Source: Cytophagales bacterium (lineage in GTDB: Bacteria > Bacteroidota > Bacteroidia > Cytophagales > Cyclobacteriaceae). Taken from it: a DNA stretch of 64,000 nt. A program made the position numbers and the translations under genes. Shown piece by piece: positions 34,822-45,215 of this stretch. The notes beneath the pieces are model-generated. The model searched no databases and was not told the origin of the DNA. It saw only the letters and a list, made by a program, of their open reading frames with translations. How positions within the stretch are numbered: the stretch's first letter is position 1; every line of letters starts with the position of its first letter. Location: assembly GCA_033344775.1 (NCBI GenBank), contig JAWPMT010000007.1, positions 62,001 to 126,000 on the forward strand, given 5' to 3'.

Positions 34822-35784
34822 TCAAGCGATCAGGTTACTTTCGATCTCCTTCCTCAATTCCTTAAAAAACTTTTTACGAACCTTCTCAGAGCTACCGCTG
34901 ATCAGTGTTGACTTTTTCCCGATGGTTTGAAACGTCTTCAAGGTCTGAGCACAGTACTGCTCGTCTTCCACAATGACCGAACTGATGATATTTTGGGATA
35001 AATACGCTCGTAAGTGATTTTGATTCTTGGCAATCAGTGTATTGTCTCCAATCAAAAGTTCATTCAGGTAGATGTTGACCTTGGCCGGGTCCTCCACCCA
35101 ATTTTTTTCGCCCGCTTCGGCAATGCCCTCCAGAAAATCAACGAGATCGAGTAACCGCTCCTTGAGCAAGAGCACTTGTGGTTTTTGGATCTCTTCGATT
35201 TCGTAGAAGTACACGATTTGCTTCAACGTGGCATTGAGCATTTCTTTTCCCCATAACTCATCGCTGGGAATTTTGCCATAGTTCTTCAGGATTTCACTCC
35301 CCAACGACTTTTCGGTGATGGATAAGGAATTAGGATTGAATGGAGGCAAAGGCTTGTCCGCAAAAAATGTGTAATCCCAGAAATAGCATTTGAAAGCCAT
35401 CAATTCAGGAAACTGAAACAAATAGAAGATGGGAATCTCCTTCGCATTGTAATAAACATGAAATTCGTCACGGCTATCATGGTGATTAAAGTAGGATTTT
35501 ACACCTTGCAAAAAGCGCTCCCAATCGAATGTTTCGAAGGCTTCATATTTAGTGAGCAGACCCGGATTATTATCCTGCAGCATCTCATCCACCGAAAAAT
35601 GGAATTCTCGGCTGAGTAACTCCAGGTCATCAATGGTTAGAGGAGTCTCTCCTCGCAACCTACGATAGACCCCATCTCTGCTGATGGAGAGTGTTTCTGA
35701 TAAGGAATTGACGAATTTGTTCTTGTCACCGATTTTTTCAATCAGGTTCTCGAAAAACAATACTTGCTTTTGTCTGGCAATCAT
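34822..35784 (-). CDS. Helix-turn-helix regulator with long helical C-terminal domain
   Basis: This 320-residue protein starts with an XRE-like helix-turn-helix (about 15-65): KIGDKNKFVNSLSETLSISRDG then VYRRLRGETPLTIDDLELLS. The remaining 250 residues are helical and aromatic-rich, with no recognised ligand-binding domain. Proteins of this layout are frequent in Cytophagales and uncharacterised. It is divergent from the two tandem barrel genes at 35989 and 36540, which are its most plausible targets; this is inference from position. The 200-bp gap upstream contains no clear promoter. Confidence 0.7.
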   Translation of the reverse strand: MIARQKQVLFFENLIEKIGDKNKFVNSLSETLSISRDGVYRRLRGETPLTIDDLELLSREFHFSVDEMLQDNNPGLLTKYEAFETFDWERFLQGVKSYFNHHDSRDEFHVYYNAKEIPIFYLFQFPELMAFKCYFWDYTFFADKPLPPFNPNSLSITEKSLGSEILKNYGKIPSDELWGKEMLNATLKQIVYFYEIEEIQKPQVLLLKERLLDLVDFLEGIAEAGEKNWVEDPAKVNIYLNELLIGDNTLIAKNQNHLRAYLSQNIISSVIVEDEQYCAQTLKTFQTIGKKSTLISGSSEKVRKKFFKELRKEIESNLIA

Positions 35785-35988
35785 GATTGCTAAGCGGATA
35801 GAAGTCAGGCGAAAAAAAAGTGAAGCTAATGACTTTCAGTTAAAACATGGTATTGATCGGTTATTTGAAAATTTCGTGCCAGACTTAATTCATTACGGAA
35901 TTATGCAATATGCTCGTAACGGTGTAGCTTTTTTCCTTATTATCACTGCTCACAGGCCTTCTAGTTTAGCCACCATATAGAAATCCAC

Positions 35989-36492
35989 ATGACGAATAAA
36001 ATATTAATATGCTTACTGATCATTGGGACGATTCTTCCGATGATGGTTCACGCGCAAGATCAAGAGGTGCTTCCGCGATCAAAACATCGGGTGTCCGCGG
36101 AATTAGGTTCTTACCTATTTGTGAATTCACTAACCCTAAACTATGAGCCTACACTTTTTGAAAGTGATGCACAGAATTTCAGGATCAATGGAAGGATGGG
36201 CCTGGGTTTAGGCTTTGTGCTGGGATTTGATGGCAACCATGGCATCTCCGGAGTATTGGGTGGCGTTACCCTGGATTTTGGCAAAAGAAACAATCATTTT
36301 TTGTTAAGCACAGGAATGATTCTAAGCGACAATTTCAACGAAATTGATGATATATCCGTGCAGTTTGATCGACTCGGGACTGCACCGCTGATGGAGATGG
36401 GTTGGCGATTTGAAAAACCTACCGGTGGCGTGACCTATAAAATCGCCGGAGGAACACTCGGACTGAGTGTGGGAATAGGCTATGCTTTTTAG
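35989..36492 (+). CDS. Small outer-membrane beta-barrel protein, copy 1
   Basis: This 167-residue protein has a signal peptide (MTNKILICLLIIGTILPMMVHAQ). Alternating hydrophobic strands follow and end in an aromatic residue (GYAF), as expected for an outer-membrane barrel. SAELGSYLFVNSLTLNYEP and FRINGRMGLGLGF align with the next gene, so the two are tandem paralogues. No function is known. The start is ATG at 35989. Confidence 0.7.
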   Translation: MTNKILICLLIIGTILPMMVHAQDQEVLPRSKHRVSAELGSYLFVNSLTLNYEPTLFESDAQNFRINGRMGLGLGFVLGFDGNHGISGVLGGVTLDFGKRNNHFLLSTGMILSDNFNEIDDISVQFDRLGTAPLMEMGWRFEKPTGGVTYKIAGGTLGLSVGIGYAF

Positions 36493-36539
36493 CCGCTATG
36501 ACCATCATTATTTATTACCACATCATTCTGAAAAACAAC

Positions 36540-37031
36540 ATGCAAATCATTAAAAGAACTTGCCTTCTCCTGGCCATATGGTGCTTTTCATATCAGGTTT
36601 CCTGGAGCCAAACTCCAGAGGAGAAGAAAACTTATAAAAACGCAGTTTATGCTGAATTAGGTACCTGGACGATTGCCAGTGTTTTGACCCTGAACTATGA
36701 ACGTGAACTACTGAGGGCTGCCTCCGATGGATTCCGTCTGAATGCGCGCATAGGCGTTGGTACGGGATTTAGTTACGGAAGTGATTACTATGCCCTCCGT
36801 GGTGTACTAGCAGGAGCAAACATGATCTTTGGAAAAGGAAAAAATCGATTTTTGATGAGTGGAGGCAGGATCATTGCCCAGGAATCAATGGGTTACGGAG
36901 GTGAGGCCAGGAGCTTGAATCCCCTGTTGATTGAAATGGGTTGGCGATATGAAAACCCCGCAAAACGATTCATCGCAAAGGTCACTGGTGGAACCATGGG
37001 GCTAAGTGTCGGAATAGGAAAGACTTTTTAA
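36540..37031 (+). CDS. Small outer-membrane beta-barrel protein, copy 2
   Basis: An in-frame ATG at 36498 exists, but the ATG at 36540 starts a good signal peptide (MQIIKRTCLLLAIWCFSYQ) and is preferred (163 residues). YAELGTWTIASVLTLNYER, FRLNARIGVGTGF and a C-terminal LSVGIGKTF match the upstream gene, so it arose by tandem duplication and has diverged. It is 47 bp after copy 1 and probably in the same transcript. Its function is unknown. Confidence 0.7.
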   Translation: MQIIKRTCLLLAIWCFSYQVSWSQTPEEKKTYKNAVYAELGTWTIASVLTLNYERELLRAASDGFRLNARIGVGTGFSYGSDYYALRGVLAGANMIFGKGKNRFLMSGGRIIAQESMGYGGEARSLNPLLIEMGWRYENPAKRFIAKVTGGTMGLSVGIGKTF

Positions 37032-37088
37032 GCTGACCGGAAAATAGACTCACTGCTGGTTGGTTGAGTACAAAGGTTCACTGCTGCG

Positions 37089-37724
37089 ATGTATTTTCGC
37101 GACGTGAACCTCTTGTACATCATTGATATCATTGGAACGATGGTCTTTGCGATCTCGGGTGCGCTGACTGCTGCTGACAAAAAGTTGGACTTCTTTGGAA
37201 TTGCGGCTGTTGGTTTCGTTACAGCTATCGGAGGCGGCACGATCCGTGACATCCTTATCGGGAGTACACCAGTTGGATGGATGCTGGACCTCTCGTATAT
37301 CCTCATTATAGGGATAGGGATCATCATGGCATTGGTTTTTTCCCGACACATTCAAAACCTGAGACGCACCTTTTTCCTTTTCGATACCATTGGTATTTCC
37401 GTATTTACGGTCCTGGGCTTACAAAAAGCCCTTGGGATTGGGATCGATCCTTTCATCTCAACCATGATGGGGATGGTCAGTGCCGTCTTTGGCGGGGTGA
37501 TCCGGGACATCATTTGTAACGAAATCCCATTGATTTTCCGAAAAGAGATTTACGCCCTTACCTGCTTGAGTGGTGGTATTTTGTATGTCGCTTTGCGAGC
37601 ATTGGACATCATGCAGTTTTGGAACGTACTGATCACGGTGGCTTTCATCGTGACCTTCCGTTTACTGGCAGTCAGATTCAATTGGCAACTAAACGGACAG
37701 CACGAATCGGATTCTAACAACTGA
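37089..37724 (+). CDS. TRIC family (UPF0126) cation channel
   Basis: This 211-residue protein with seven membrane segments matches the bacterial homologues of trimeric intracellular cation channels. The paired repeats IGTMVFAISGALTAADKK and GISVFTVLGLQKALG, and the GGGTIRDILIG and FGGVIRDIICNE signatures, are present. Family members conduct K+ or other monovalent cations in the inner membrane; the physiological role in bacteria is unclear. The gene is single, with 57 bp before it. Confidence 0.88.
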   Translation: MYFRDVNLLYIIDIIGTMVFAISGALTAADKKLDFFGIAAVGFVTAIGGGTIRDILIGSTPVGWMLDLSYILIIGIGIIMALVFSRHIQNLRRTFFLFDTIGISVFTVLGLQKALGIGIDPFISTMMGMVSAVFGGVIRDIICNEIPLIFRKEIYALTCLSGGILYVALRALDIMQFWNVLITVAFIVTFRLLAVRFNWQLNGQHESDSNN

Positions 37725-37842
37725 TCTTTTGCTCCTTCTTACCGATTACGTAACAAAAGCCGTTAAAAATCCATTGAGGGCTATTCGGATATGATTTAAT
37801 AACTATCTTTGATTTTCATTTGAAGACAAAAACAAGGTCAAA

Positions 37843-38043
37843 ATGGAAAATGTAATAGCATTAGGATTACCTGGCGGCCCGGAATGGATACTGATCGTGC
37901 TTGTCATCATCATTTTCTTTGGCGCTAAAAAGATCCCTGAAATTGCTCGAGGATTCGGTAAAGGAATCAGAGAATTTAAAGATGCGACCAAGGAAATCAA
38001 GACCGAGATCGAAGACACAACGAACGAGGTAAAGAAAGACTGA
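37843..38043 (+). CDS. tatA: Sec-independent translocase protein TatA
   Basis: This 66-residue protein has the TatA layout: a short periplasmic N-terminus, one membrane helix (WILIVLVIIIFFGAKKIPEI), the conserved FG before the hinge, an amphipathic helix (ARGFGKGIREFKDATKEIK) and a charged tail. TatA multimers form the pore for folded proteins. No tatC is visible in the window. gatA follows 73 bp later, a common neighbourhood in Cytophagales. Confidence 0.9.
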   Translation: MENVIALGLPGGPEWILIVLVIIIFFGAKKIPEIARGFGKGIREFKDATKEIKTEIEDTTNEVKKD

Positions 38044-38116
38044 TCCCCTTCTTCATTTTTTATAATCATCGGATTTAGACAATCCCACTACAACCAGTCT
38101 GCATCCAACAGCACTA

Positions 38117-39547
38117 GTGGAACATAACTATACTACCCTTACCGATATTCGGAAGGATATAAGGAGTGGTGTGATCACCGTAGAAGCATTAGTTAGCCAC
38201 TATCTTAAAAACATAGAGGCCAATCGGTCATTAAATGCCTTTCTGGAAGTTTATGAAGAAGAAGCCCTGATTCAGGCTAGGTTGATTGATCAGAAATTGG
38301 CCAATGGCAAGGCCGGAAAACTGGCCGGACTGGTTGTGGGGATCAAAGATGTGATCTGCCATAAAGATCATGTGGTGACTGGTGGCAGTCAGATTCTGAA
38401 AGGTTTCATTTCACAATTTTCTGCAACTGCGGTAAAGCGACTCCTGGCGGAAGATGCGATCATCATCGGCAGGCAAAACTGTGATGAGTTTGGTATGGGT
38501 TCTTCCAATGAGCATTCCGCTTATGGACCAGTGAAGAATGGTATTGACCCTGAAAGGGTACCAGGCGGTTCTTCCGGCGGATCGGCAGTAGCTGTCCAAA
38601 TGGATATGTGTCAGGTGGCACTAGGGAGTGATACAGGAGGCTCTGTTCGGCAACCAGCTGCTTTTTGTGGTGTCTATGGCCTGAAGCCTACCTACTCACG
38701 TGTTTCCAGACATGGACTGGTGGCCTATGCCAGTTCCTTTGACACCATAGGTGTGCTTTCCAAGAGCCTGGAAGATGCAGCTAAGGTACTGGGAGTAATC
38801 GCAGGTCAGGATGATTACGATAGCACGGTATCTCGTCAGCCGGTAGCCGACTATATGGAGGTGCTTTCAAACGAGTACGCTCCAAATAAAATAGGAGTCA
38901 TTTCGGCGTTTCTGGATGCTCCGGGCCTTGATCCTGATATCAAAGCAGGAACGGAGCAATTGATTGAGCGTTTGGAAGGACAAGGTCACAAGGTTGAAGA
39001 AGTATCATTTGATTACCTCCATTATCTCTTGCCCACCCATTACATCCTTACCATGGCAGAGGCCAGTTCCAACCTGTCACGGTATGATGGAGTGCGCTAT
39101 GGTCATCGATCAGAGGATGTAGCAACAATGGAAGAGATGTACAAGAAAACTCGCACCGAGGGATTTGGAAACGAGGTACTTCGGAGAATTTTACTGGGGA
39201 CGTATGTGCTCTCGGCCAGTTACTATGAGACGTACTTTAATCAGGCACAGAAAGTAAGACAATTGATCAGGAATCAGACAGTATCATTACTTGAGGACTA
39301 TGATTTTTTATTGTCGCCTACGACGCCTACATCTGCATTTAAACTGGGGCAGAACACGCAGAGGCCTTTAGAAATGTACCTGGCGGATATTTTTACCGTG
39401 TTAGCTTCCCTGGCAGGCATCCCGGCCATATCTATTCCCATCGGAACAGACAAAGATGGATTGCCGATTGCCGTTCAGGTGATGGGAAGTGCATTTAATG
39501 AAGGAGAGTTATTGTCTTTTTCAAATGAAATCGTATCATTAAGCTAA
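38117..39547 (+). CDS. gatA: Glutamyl-tRNA(Gln)/aspartyl-tRNA(Asn) amidotransferase subunit A
   Basis: The start is a GTG at 38117, the only codon that keeps the full N-terminus (476 residues). GatA frees ammonia from glutamine for the conversion of Glu-tRNA(Gln) to Gln-tRNA(Gln). The amidase catalytic Lys is in VVGIKDVI (about 76-83) and the two catalytic Ser in PGGSSGGSAVAV and LGSDTGGSVRQPAAF. All three members of the Ser-Ser-Lys triad are present. gatB and gatC are elsewhere. A transglycosylase gene starts 2 bp after its stop. Confidence 0.95.
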   Translation: MEHNYTTLTDIRKDIRSGVITVEALVSHYLKNIEANRSLNAFLEVYEEEALIQARLIDQKLANGKAGKLAGLVVGIKDVICHKDHVVTGGSQILKGFISQFSATAVKRLLAEDAIIIGRQNCDEFGMGSSNEHSAYGPVKNGIDPERVPGGSSGGSAVAVQMDMCQVALGSDTGGSVRQPAAFCGVYGLKPTYSRVSRHGLVAYASSFDTIGVLSKSLEDAAKVLGVIAGQDDYDSTVSRQPVADYMEVLSNEYAPNKIGVISAFLDAPGLDPDIKAGTEQLIERLEGQGHKVEEVSFDYLHYLLPTHYILTMAEASSNLSRYDGVRYGHRSEDVATMEEMYKKTRTEGFGNEVLRRILLGTYVLSASYYETYFNQAQKVRQLIRNQTVSLLEDYDFLLSPTTPTSAFKLGQNTQRPLEMYLADIFTVLASLAGIPAISIPIGTDKDGLPIAVQVMGSAFNEGELLSFSNEIVSLS

Positions 39548-39549
39548 GA

Positions 39550-40986
39550 ATGAGTCGTTACTATATGTGTATGAATGGAAAGACCTTCAATTGGAACCGG
39601 TTGGCAGTGATGCTTGCTGTGATTGCTTGCTCTATGGAGGTGATGGTCGCGCAGGAAATTAAGGTAGTCGCTCCTGAAATAGGCGGGTTTGAGTACGATG
39701 CCATGCCGGATGTCACTTATGATGAGATCGCGGACCGAATGGCCTGTTTGGAAAACACGATTCCCCTGGTCTTTAATGATCGAGTCAAGAGTTTTGTCGA
39801 CTACTTCACCATCAAAAACCGGGACTATACCGTCGAAGTGCTGAATAGAAAAGAGCGCTACTTCAAAGTATTCGAGCCCATTCTGGCGAAATACGACATG
39901 CCCGATGAGCTCAAATATCTGTCTATCGTGGAGTCAGGTTTACGTACCAATGCAATTTCCAGGGCCAATGCCGTAGGTCTATGGCAATTCATTTCATCCA
40001 CGGGTAAAATGTATGGCCTCAAAGGCAATTGGTATACAGATGATCGCATGGACCCATATCAGGCAACCGATGCGGCAGCCCGACACTTACAGGACCTCTA
40101 TAACATGTTTGGCGACTGGGAGCTGGCCATGGCTGCTTACAACTGTGGCCCTGGCAATGTGAGAAAAGCCATTCGCCGAAGTGGTTACAAAAAGAGATTT
40201 TGGGAGATCTACCGTTACCTACCCAGAGAGACCCGAGGTTATGTTCCACAGTTTGTGGCAATGGTTTATGTCATGAACCACGCTGCGAACCACAACCTGT
40301 TTCCAACGGAAGTTGAATATCAGATGGATTGGGACACAGTAATGGTAAGCCAGTACTTTCACTTGGAGACTTTTGCCAATCAACTGAACCTATGTTTGGA
40401 TGATCTGCTGGCATTGAACCCGGACATCAAACGTGGGGCTTTACCCGAAGGAACCCTCAATTATGCGTTGAAAGTGCCTTCCGATCTGAAGGATACCATT
40501 GTGGCCAACCGAACTTTCCTATACGATACGGCAAGTAAGGTGGGCAAAAAAGAATTGGAATACCTTGCGCGAAACATGCCGGGCAGTACTTACGGTCGCC
40601 AAAAACAAGTGTATCGGGTGCGAAGTGGGGATGTACTGGGTACAATTGCCCGCAGGTACCATGTGCGAGTCAGTGATATCAAAAAGTGGAATAATTTGCG
40701 TTCGAACCTGATCAGGGTTGGTCAACGTTTGGCCATTTGGGTGTTACCCACATACAATAGCCAAACCAAAAATCTCTATGCTACCACGGCGCGAACCAAT
40801 GCGGCACGCACGAATGGGCAGCCTGATCTGGCGGGCAAGAAAGTTTACCGTGTAAAATCAGGGGATTCACTTTGGAGCATTTCCAGAAGTACCAACCAAT
40901 CAATTGAAACCATCAAGGAGTTGAATCAGCTGAAATCCAATAACATAAAACCTGGACAGGCCTTGATCATCGGTTCTGATAAGTAA
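39550..40986 (+). CDS. LysM-containing lytic transglycosylase (MltD-like)
   Basis: This 478-residue protein has a signal peptide (LAVMLAVIACSMEVMVAQ). A soluble lytic transglycosylase domain follows at about 105-260, with catalytic Glu in YLSIVESGLRTNAIS, then AVGLWQFISSTGKMYGL and AAYNCGPGNVRKAI. Two LysM modules come at about 355-400 (YRVRSGDVLGTIARRYHV) and 433-476 (YRVKSGDSLWSISRS), both binding glycan. It cleaves the sugar backbone of peptidoglycan in the periplasm. The stop of gatA is 2 bp before its start, so the two are transcribed together. The 214-bp stretch after it holds only a promoter. Confidence 0.9.
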   Translation: MSRYYMCMNGKTFNWNRLAVMLAVIACSMEVMVAQEIKVVAPEIGGFEYDAMPDVTYDEIADRMACLENTIPLVFNDRVKSFVDYFTIKNRDYTVEVLNRKERYFKVFEPILAKYDMPDELKYLSIVESGLRTNAISRANAVGLWQFISSTGKMYGLKGNWYTDDRMDPYQATDAAARHLQDLYNMFGDWELAMAAYNCGPGNVRKAIRRSGYKKRFWEIYRYLPRETRGYVPQFVAMVYVMNHAANHNLFPTEVEYQMDWDTVMVSQYFHLETFANQLNLCLDDLLALNPDIKRGALPEGTLNYALKVPSDLKDTIVANRTFLYDTASKVGKKELEYLARNMPGSTYGRQKQVYRVRSGDVLGTIARRYHVRVSDIKKWNNLRSNLIRVGQRLAIWVLPTYNSQTKNLYATTARTNAARTNGQPDLAGKKVYRVKSGDSLWSISRSTNQSIETIKELNQLKSNNIKPGQALIIGSDK

Positions 40987-41136
40987 GGTTGGATCAGAGA
41001 TTTGCCTCTGGACGCGAGGATATTTCTACATGGTTTGGAATTCACATCTTGTCAAAAATGTGACTTTCCGGCAGATCATGTATTGACGTATGGGAAACAG
41101 TCCATTGACTCTCCCGATAAATTCAAGTATTCAACA

Positions 41137-41144
41137 TAAATTTG
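41137..41144 (+). promoter_or_regulatory. Candidate -7 element for the DUF4837 gene
   Basis: TAAATTTG matches TAnnTTTG and lies 78 bp before the chosen ATG at 41222. No TTG occurs at 19 nt upstream. It may also serve the malic enzyme, ruvA and sprA genes that follow. Confidence 0.4.
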
Positions 41145-41221
41145 CGGTTGTTTTGTGAGGTTTTTTCAATCTTCCGTGCCTTCTCACCTCAAGATAAACT
41201 ATGACTAATCTTTATTTGATC

Positions 41222-42286
41222 ATGACGAAAAGAATGCAGACCTGGAGTTTTGTAGCACTGGTAGTATTACTCATTGGCTGCGAAGGTGCTGCGGAGAAAT
41301 TGAAGGAGGAAATGCTCCCTACTGCTGGTGGTGAGATCGGGGAAATGATCCTGGTTATTGACTCGGCACAATGGAAAGGCGCAATAGGCGATGAGTTGAA
41401 AGAGGCCTTTCGTGAACCGATGATCGGGTTGCCGCAGGATGAACCTTTGTTCTCGGTAAATAAAGTCAATCCACGAAAGCTCAACAATTTGCTTAAGACA
41501 GCCACGAACATGGTTTTTGTGATGACCCTCGACAGCAAAACGGATCAAAGCAAAACGGTTCGACGATATTTCACCAATCAGTCACTGAACAAGATCCAAC
41601 AGGACACCAGTTTGTGGATGACCATTCGGAATGATGAGTTTGCCAAGGGGCAGGTGGCACTATATCTCTTCGCGAAGGACGAAGCTACCCTGGTCAGAAA
41701 ACTGGATGAGAACAAAGGCAGGCTGCGGGCGTTTTTTGAGTCGGTAGAACAGAAAAGGATCAAAAAGAAATTGTACGCTTCACGTGCAACAGAAGTAGAG
41801 AAAGCGATCGCTGAATCACAAGGCGTAAGTATTCAGGTACCATTCGGATGGGACCTGGCGAAAAACCTGCCAAATTTCTCCTGGATCAGATTTCTGGAAG
41901 TAGATCGTGAAATGGATATTTTCATTCATCAGCAGCCATATACCTCACAAAGTGTCTTTAATGACTTACCCGGTCTTAGGGACGAAATCACAGGGCAGTT
42001 TTTGAGAGATAGCGAGAAACCAGAGCTATACATCATGCGACAAGAAATTGTACCAGTCTTTCAGGAAGCCGTGAACTTCCAGGGTAATTATGCAAAGAAA
42101 GCACGCGGGCTTTGGAAGATCAGTGATAATTCCGGAGGTGGACCGTTCATCAGCTACACGATTGTGGACGAAGCCAGCCAAAAACTTTATTATATCGAAG
42201 GATACGTATATGCTCCGGCGGGACGTAAGAAGAATTTTGTGAGAGAAGTGGACGCGATCCTTTCTACCTTCAAGACCGGTAACTAA
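41222..42286 (+). CDS. DUF4837 lipoprotein
   Basis: An ATG at 41201 is in frame, but the one at 41222 opens a compact lipoprotein signal (MTKRMQTWSFVALVVLLIGCEG), so I use it (354 residues). The remainder matches DUF4837, a family restricted to Bacteroidota, with GGEIGEMILVIDSAQW at the start of the mature part and a C-terminal SYTIVDEASQKLYYIEGYVY. No function is known. It precedes the malic enzyme by 50 bp. Confidence 0.82.
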   Translation: MTKRMQTWSFVALVVLLIGCEGAAEKLKEEMLPTAGGEIGEMILVIDSAQWKGAIGDELKEAFREPMIGLPQDEPLFSVNKVNPRKLNNLLKTATNMVFVMTLDSKTDQSKTVRRYFTNQSLNKIQQDTSLWMTIRNDEFAKGQVALYLFAKDEATLVRKLDENKGRLRAFFESVEQKRIKKKLYASRATEVEKAIAESQGVSIQVPFGWDLAKNLPNFSWIRFLEVDREMDIFIHQQPYTSQSVFNDLPGLRDEITGQFLRDSEKPELYIMRQEIVPVFQEAVNFQGNYAKKARGLWKISDNSGGGPFISYTIVDEASQKLYYIEGYVYAPAGRKKNFVREVDAILSTFKTGN

Positions 42287-42335
42287 GCGTACTGGATTTT
42301 TCTCAGCCCATCGGCAACCAACCATACCAACCCAC

Positions 42336-44615
42336 ATGAGTGCAAAAGTAAGAGCCAGTGAAGCCCTGGACTTTCATGAGTCCAAACCTGCTGGTAAAAT
42401 AGAAGTTACAGCCACCAAACCCCTTAGTAGTCAGCGTGATTTGGCCCTGGCCTATTCCCCAGGAGTGGCAGAGCCTTGTAATGTCATTGCCGAAGAGCCA
42501 GATGCGGTCTATAAATATACGGCTAAGGGAAACCTGGTTGCGGTTATCAGTAATGGTACTGCAGTATTAGGTCTCGGCAACATTGGCCCCGAAGCTTCAA
42601 AACCAGTGATGGAAGGGAAAGGTGTACTTTTCAAGAAATTCGCTGGGATTGACGTTTTTGATATTGAGGTCAATGAAACCGATCCCGATAAATTCATAGA
42701 GATCGTCAAAGCCTTGGAACCGACTTTTGGTGGGATAAACCTGGAAGATATCAAAGCCCCTGAAAGCTTCAAGATCGAAACGGAGCTACGGGAGAAGATG
42801 AACATTCCGGTCATGCACGATGACCAGCACGGTACAGCGATCATTTCCAGCGCGGCCCTACTGAGTGCATTGGAAGTGAATGGAAAAAAGATCGATGAGA
42901 TAAAAGTGGTGGTGAGTGGTGCTGGTGCCGCGGCAGTGGCCTGTACTGAGCTCTACATCTTGCTTGGTGCCAGGCGGGAAAACATCATCATGCTGGATAG
43001 CAAAGGGGTGATCCGTAAGGATCGTGAAAACCTTTCGCCTTCAAAAGCCAAGTTTGCGACGGACAGAGATTGCCATGAATTGGCGGATTCTTTGGTTGAT
43101 GCAGACATGTTTCTGGGTCTGTCGGTTGCGGATATCATGACGCCCGACATGCTGAAGACCATGGCCAATGACCCTATCGTCTTTGCGCTCGCTAATCCCG
43201 ATCCTGAGATTGCCTATGATCTCGCCATTAATACACGTGGGGATGTGATCATGGCGACTGGACGATCTGATCATCCTAACCAGGTAAATAATGTTCTGGG
43301 ATTTCCATACATCTTCCGAGGTGCCCTGGATGTCCGCAGCACGGCTATCAATGAAGAAATGAAGATGGCTGCCGTAAAGGCATTGACTGTGCTGGCAAAG
43401 CAACCAGTCCCTCCGGTGGTATTGAAAGCCTATGGTGCCAAGTCATTGAAATTTGGGAAGGATTACCTGATCCCTAAACCTTTTGATCCTAGACTGATCA
43501 CGGCTGTTTCTCCGGCAGTGGCCAAAGCAGCCATGGAGTCTGGTGTGGCCCGGATCAATATCGAAGATTGGGAAGCCTATAAAATTGAACTGGAAGAGCG
43601 GGTTGGTTCTGATCGCCGCTTCATGACAAGGATCGTGGAGATTGCACGGAGAGATCCAAAGCGTGTCATTTTTGCAGAAGCCGATGATGTGAACATCCTT
43701 CAGGCGGCACAAATGGCCAAAGACGAAGGAATTGCAGAGCCTATCTTGTTGGGTAACCGAGAGAAGATCTTGGCCATGATCAAAGAAAATGATCTTGATC
43801 TGGGTGATGTGCGGATCATCAATCCGCAGGAAGAGAAAGATAAAGTAGCCGAATACGCGGAAATATTCTTCCAAAAACGTCAACGCAAGGGTGTCAACCA
43901 GCGAATGGCCAGAAAGTCATTGCAAAGTAGAAACTATTTCGGCTCCATGATGGTGGAGCTTGGAGAGGCCGACGCTTTGATTTCAGGATTGTCAAATGAT
44001 TATCCCAGGACTATTCTTCCCGCTTTGCAAATCATAGGTGTGGAACCAGGTGTCAATCGTGTGGCTGGTTTGTACATCATCTCCAATAAAAAGGGCAACT
44101 TCTTTTTTGCAGATACTTCTGTGAACCTGAATCCAACAGCGGAAGAACTGGTAGAGATCATTGGCCTCACTGCGAGAGTGGTCCGGTTCTTTGATCACGA
44201 ACCACGAATGGCCGCTTTGTCCTATTCCAACTTTGGTTCTGCCAAAGGCGACGTGCCAACGAAAATGGCTAAAGCTGTGCAAATGGCGAAAGCAAAATGG
44301 CCTGACCTGGTCATTGACGGAGACATGCAAGCCAACGTCGCACTCAATAAAGATCTGCTTCAGGAACATTATCCTTTCAGTACGTTGGCAGAAAGTCCGG
44401 CAAACACATTAATTTTCCCAGATTTGGAAGCTGGCAACATTGCCTACAAATTGCTGATGGAGCTTGGAGGTGCGGAAGCGACCGGCCCTATTTTGATGGG
44501 CATGAACAAGGCCGTGCACGTACTGCAGCAGGGAACCAGCATCCGAGGAATTTTCAATATGGTGGCAGTAGCTGTAGTGGATGCCCAGAATAAAGACAAG
44601 AGAACCACACTATGA
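42336..44615 (+). CDS. maeB: NADP-dependent malic enzyme with phosphotransacetylase-like domain
   Basis: This 759-residue protein decarboxylates malate to pyruvate with NADP. The malic domain (about 1-430) has [28 protein letters not shown], the metal-binding [11 protein letters not shown] and [13 protein letters not shown] as the nucleotide loop. The C-terminal half (about 430-759) resembles phosphotransacetylase and serves as a regulatory domain in MaeB enzymes. The ruvA start overlaps its stop by 4 bp (ATGA), and sprA follows; this order is conserved across Bacteroidota although the functions are unrelated. Confidence 0.94.
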   Translation: MSAKVRASEALDFHESKPAGKIEVTATKPLSSQRDLALAYSPGVAEPCNVIAEEPDAVYKYTAKGNLVAVISNGTAVLGLGNIGPEASKPVMEGKGVLFKKFAGIDVFDIEVNETDPDKFIEIVKALEPTFGGINLEDIKAPESFKIETELREKMNIPVMHDDQHGTAIISSAALLSALEVNGKKIDEIKVVVSGAGAAAVACTELYILLGARRENIIMLDSKGVIRKDRENLSPSKAKFATDRDCHELADSLVDADMFLGLSVADIMTPDMLKTMANDPIVFALANPDPEIAYDLAINTRGDVIMATGRSDHPNQVNNVLGFPYIFRGALDVRSTAINEEMKMAAVKALTVLAKQPVPPVVLKAYGAKSLKFGKDYLIPKPFDPRLITAVSPAVAKAAMESGVARINIEDWEAYKIELEERVGSDRRFMTRIVEIARRDPKRVIFAEADDVNILQAAQMAKDEGIAEPILLGNREKILAMIKENDLDLGDVRIINPQEEKDKVAEYAEIFFQKRQRKGVNQRMARKSLQSRNYFGSMMVELGEADALISGLSNDYPRTILPALQIIGVEPGVNRVAGLYIISNKKGNFFFADTSVNLNPTAEELVEIIGLTARVVRFFDHEPRMAALSYSNFGSAKGDVPTKMAKAVQMAKAKWPDLVIDGDMQANVALNKDLLQEHYPFSTLAESPANTLIFPDLEAGNIAYKLLMELGGAEATGPILMGMNKAVHVLQQGTSIRGIFNMVAVAVVDAQNKDKRTTL

Positions 44616-45205
44616 TCGCGTACATTCAAGGAAAGATCAGTGAGAAATACCCTACTCATGTGATCATTGATACGGGAGGCCTTGGCTATGAGGTAAAAAT
44701 TTCGTTGATCACCTATTCGGATCTCAAGGAAGCGGAGCACATTAAATTATTCACGCATTTTAGTGTCAAAGAAGATTCTCAAACCCTGTTCGGCTTCAGT
44801 CAATTTTCGGAGAAGAAACGGTTCCTGGACCTGCTTTCGATCAATGGCGTTGGTCCCAGTACTGCTCTCATGATTTTGTCCTCGCTTTCTGCGGAAGAAC
44901 TACAGGCTGCAATCGTTCAGGAGGATGTGAAAACCATCCAGGGTGTGAAAGGTATTGGCCTGAAAACCGCACAAAGGATTGTGCTCGAGCTCAAGGACAA
45001 AATGAAGAAAGAAGGGCTTTTAGAACAAAACATTAAGATTCCATTAAAAACCGACAATAGTTTAGCCAAAGAAGCGTTATCCGCCCTGATGACACTTGGC
45101 ATCGGTAAGCCAGCTGCGGAAAAGACCATCAATATGATCATCAAAGAGTATGGTTCTGACATCCGTCTGGAAGAATTGATTAAACTAGCGCTTAAAAGAG
45201 CCTGA
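44612..45205 (+). CDS. ruvA: Holliday junction branch migration protein RuvA
   Basis: This 197-residue protein binds four-way DNA junctions and loads RuvB. It has the N-terminal OB-fold ([20 protein letters not shown]), two helix-hairpin-helix motifs (LLSINGVGPSTALMILSSLS and IQGVKGIGLKTAQRIVLEL) and a C-terminal three-helix domain for RuvB contact. It overlaps the malic enzyme stop by 4 bp and ends 10 bp before sprA, so all three genes form one operon. Confidence 0.95.
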   Translation: MIAYIQGKISEKYPTHVIIDTGGLGYEVKISLITYSDLKEAEHIKLFTHFSVKEDSQTLFGFSQFSEKKRFLDLLSINGVGPSTALMILSSLSAEELQAAIVQEDVKTIQGVKGIGLKTAQRIVLELKDKMKKEGLLEQNIKIPLKTDNSLAKEALSALMTLGIGKPAAEKTINMIIKEYGSDIRLEELIKLALKRA

Positions 45206-45215
45206 CCTACTTTTT

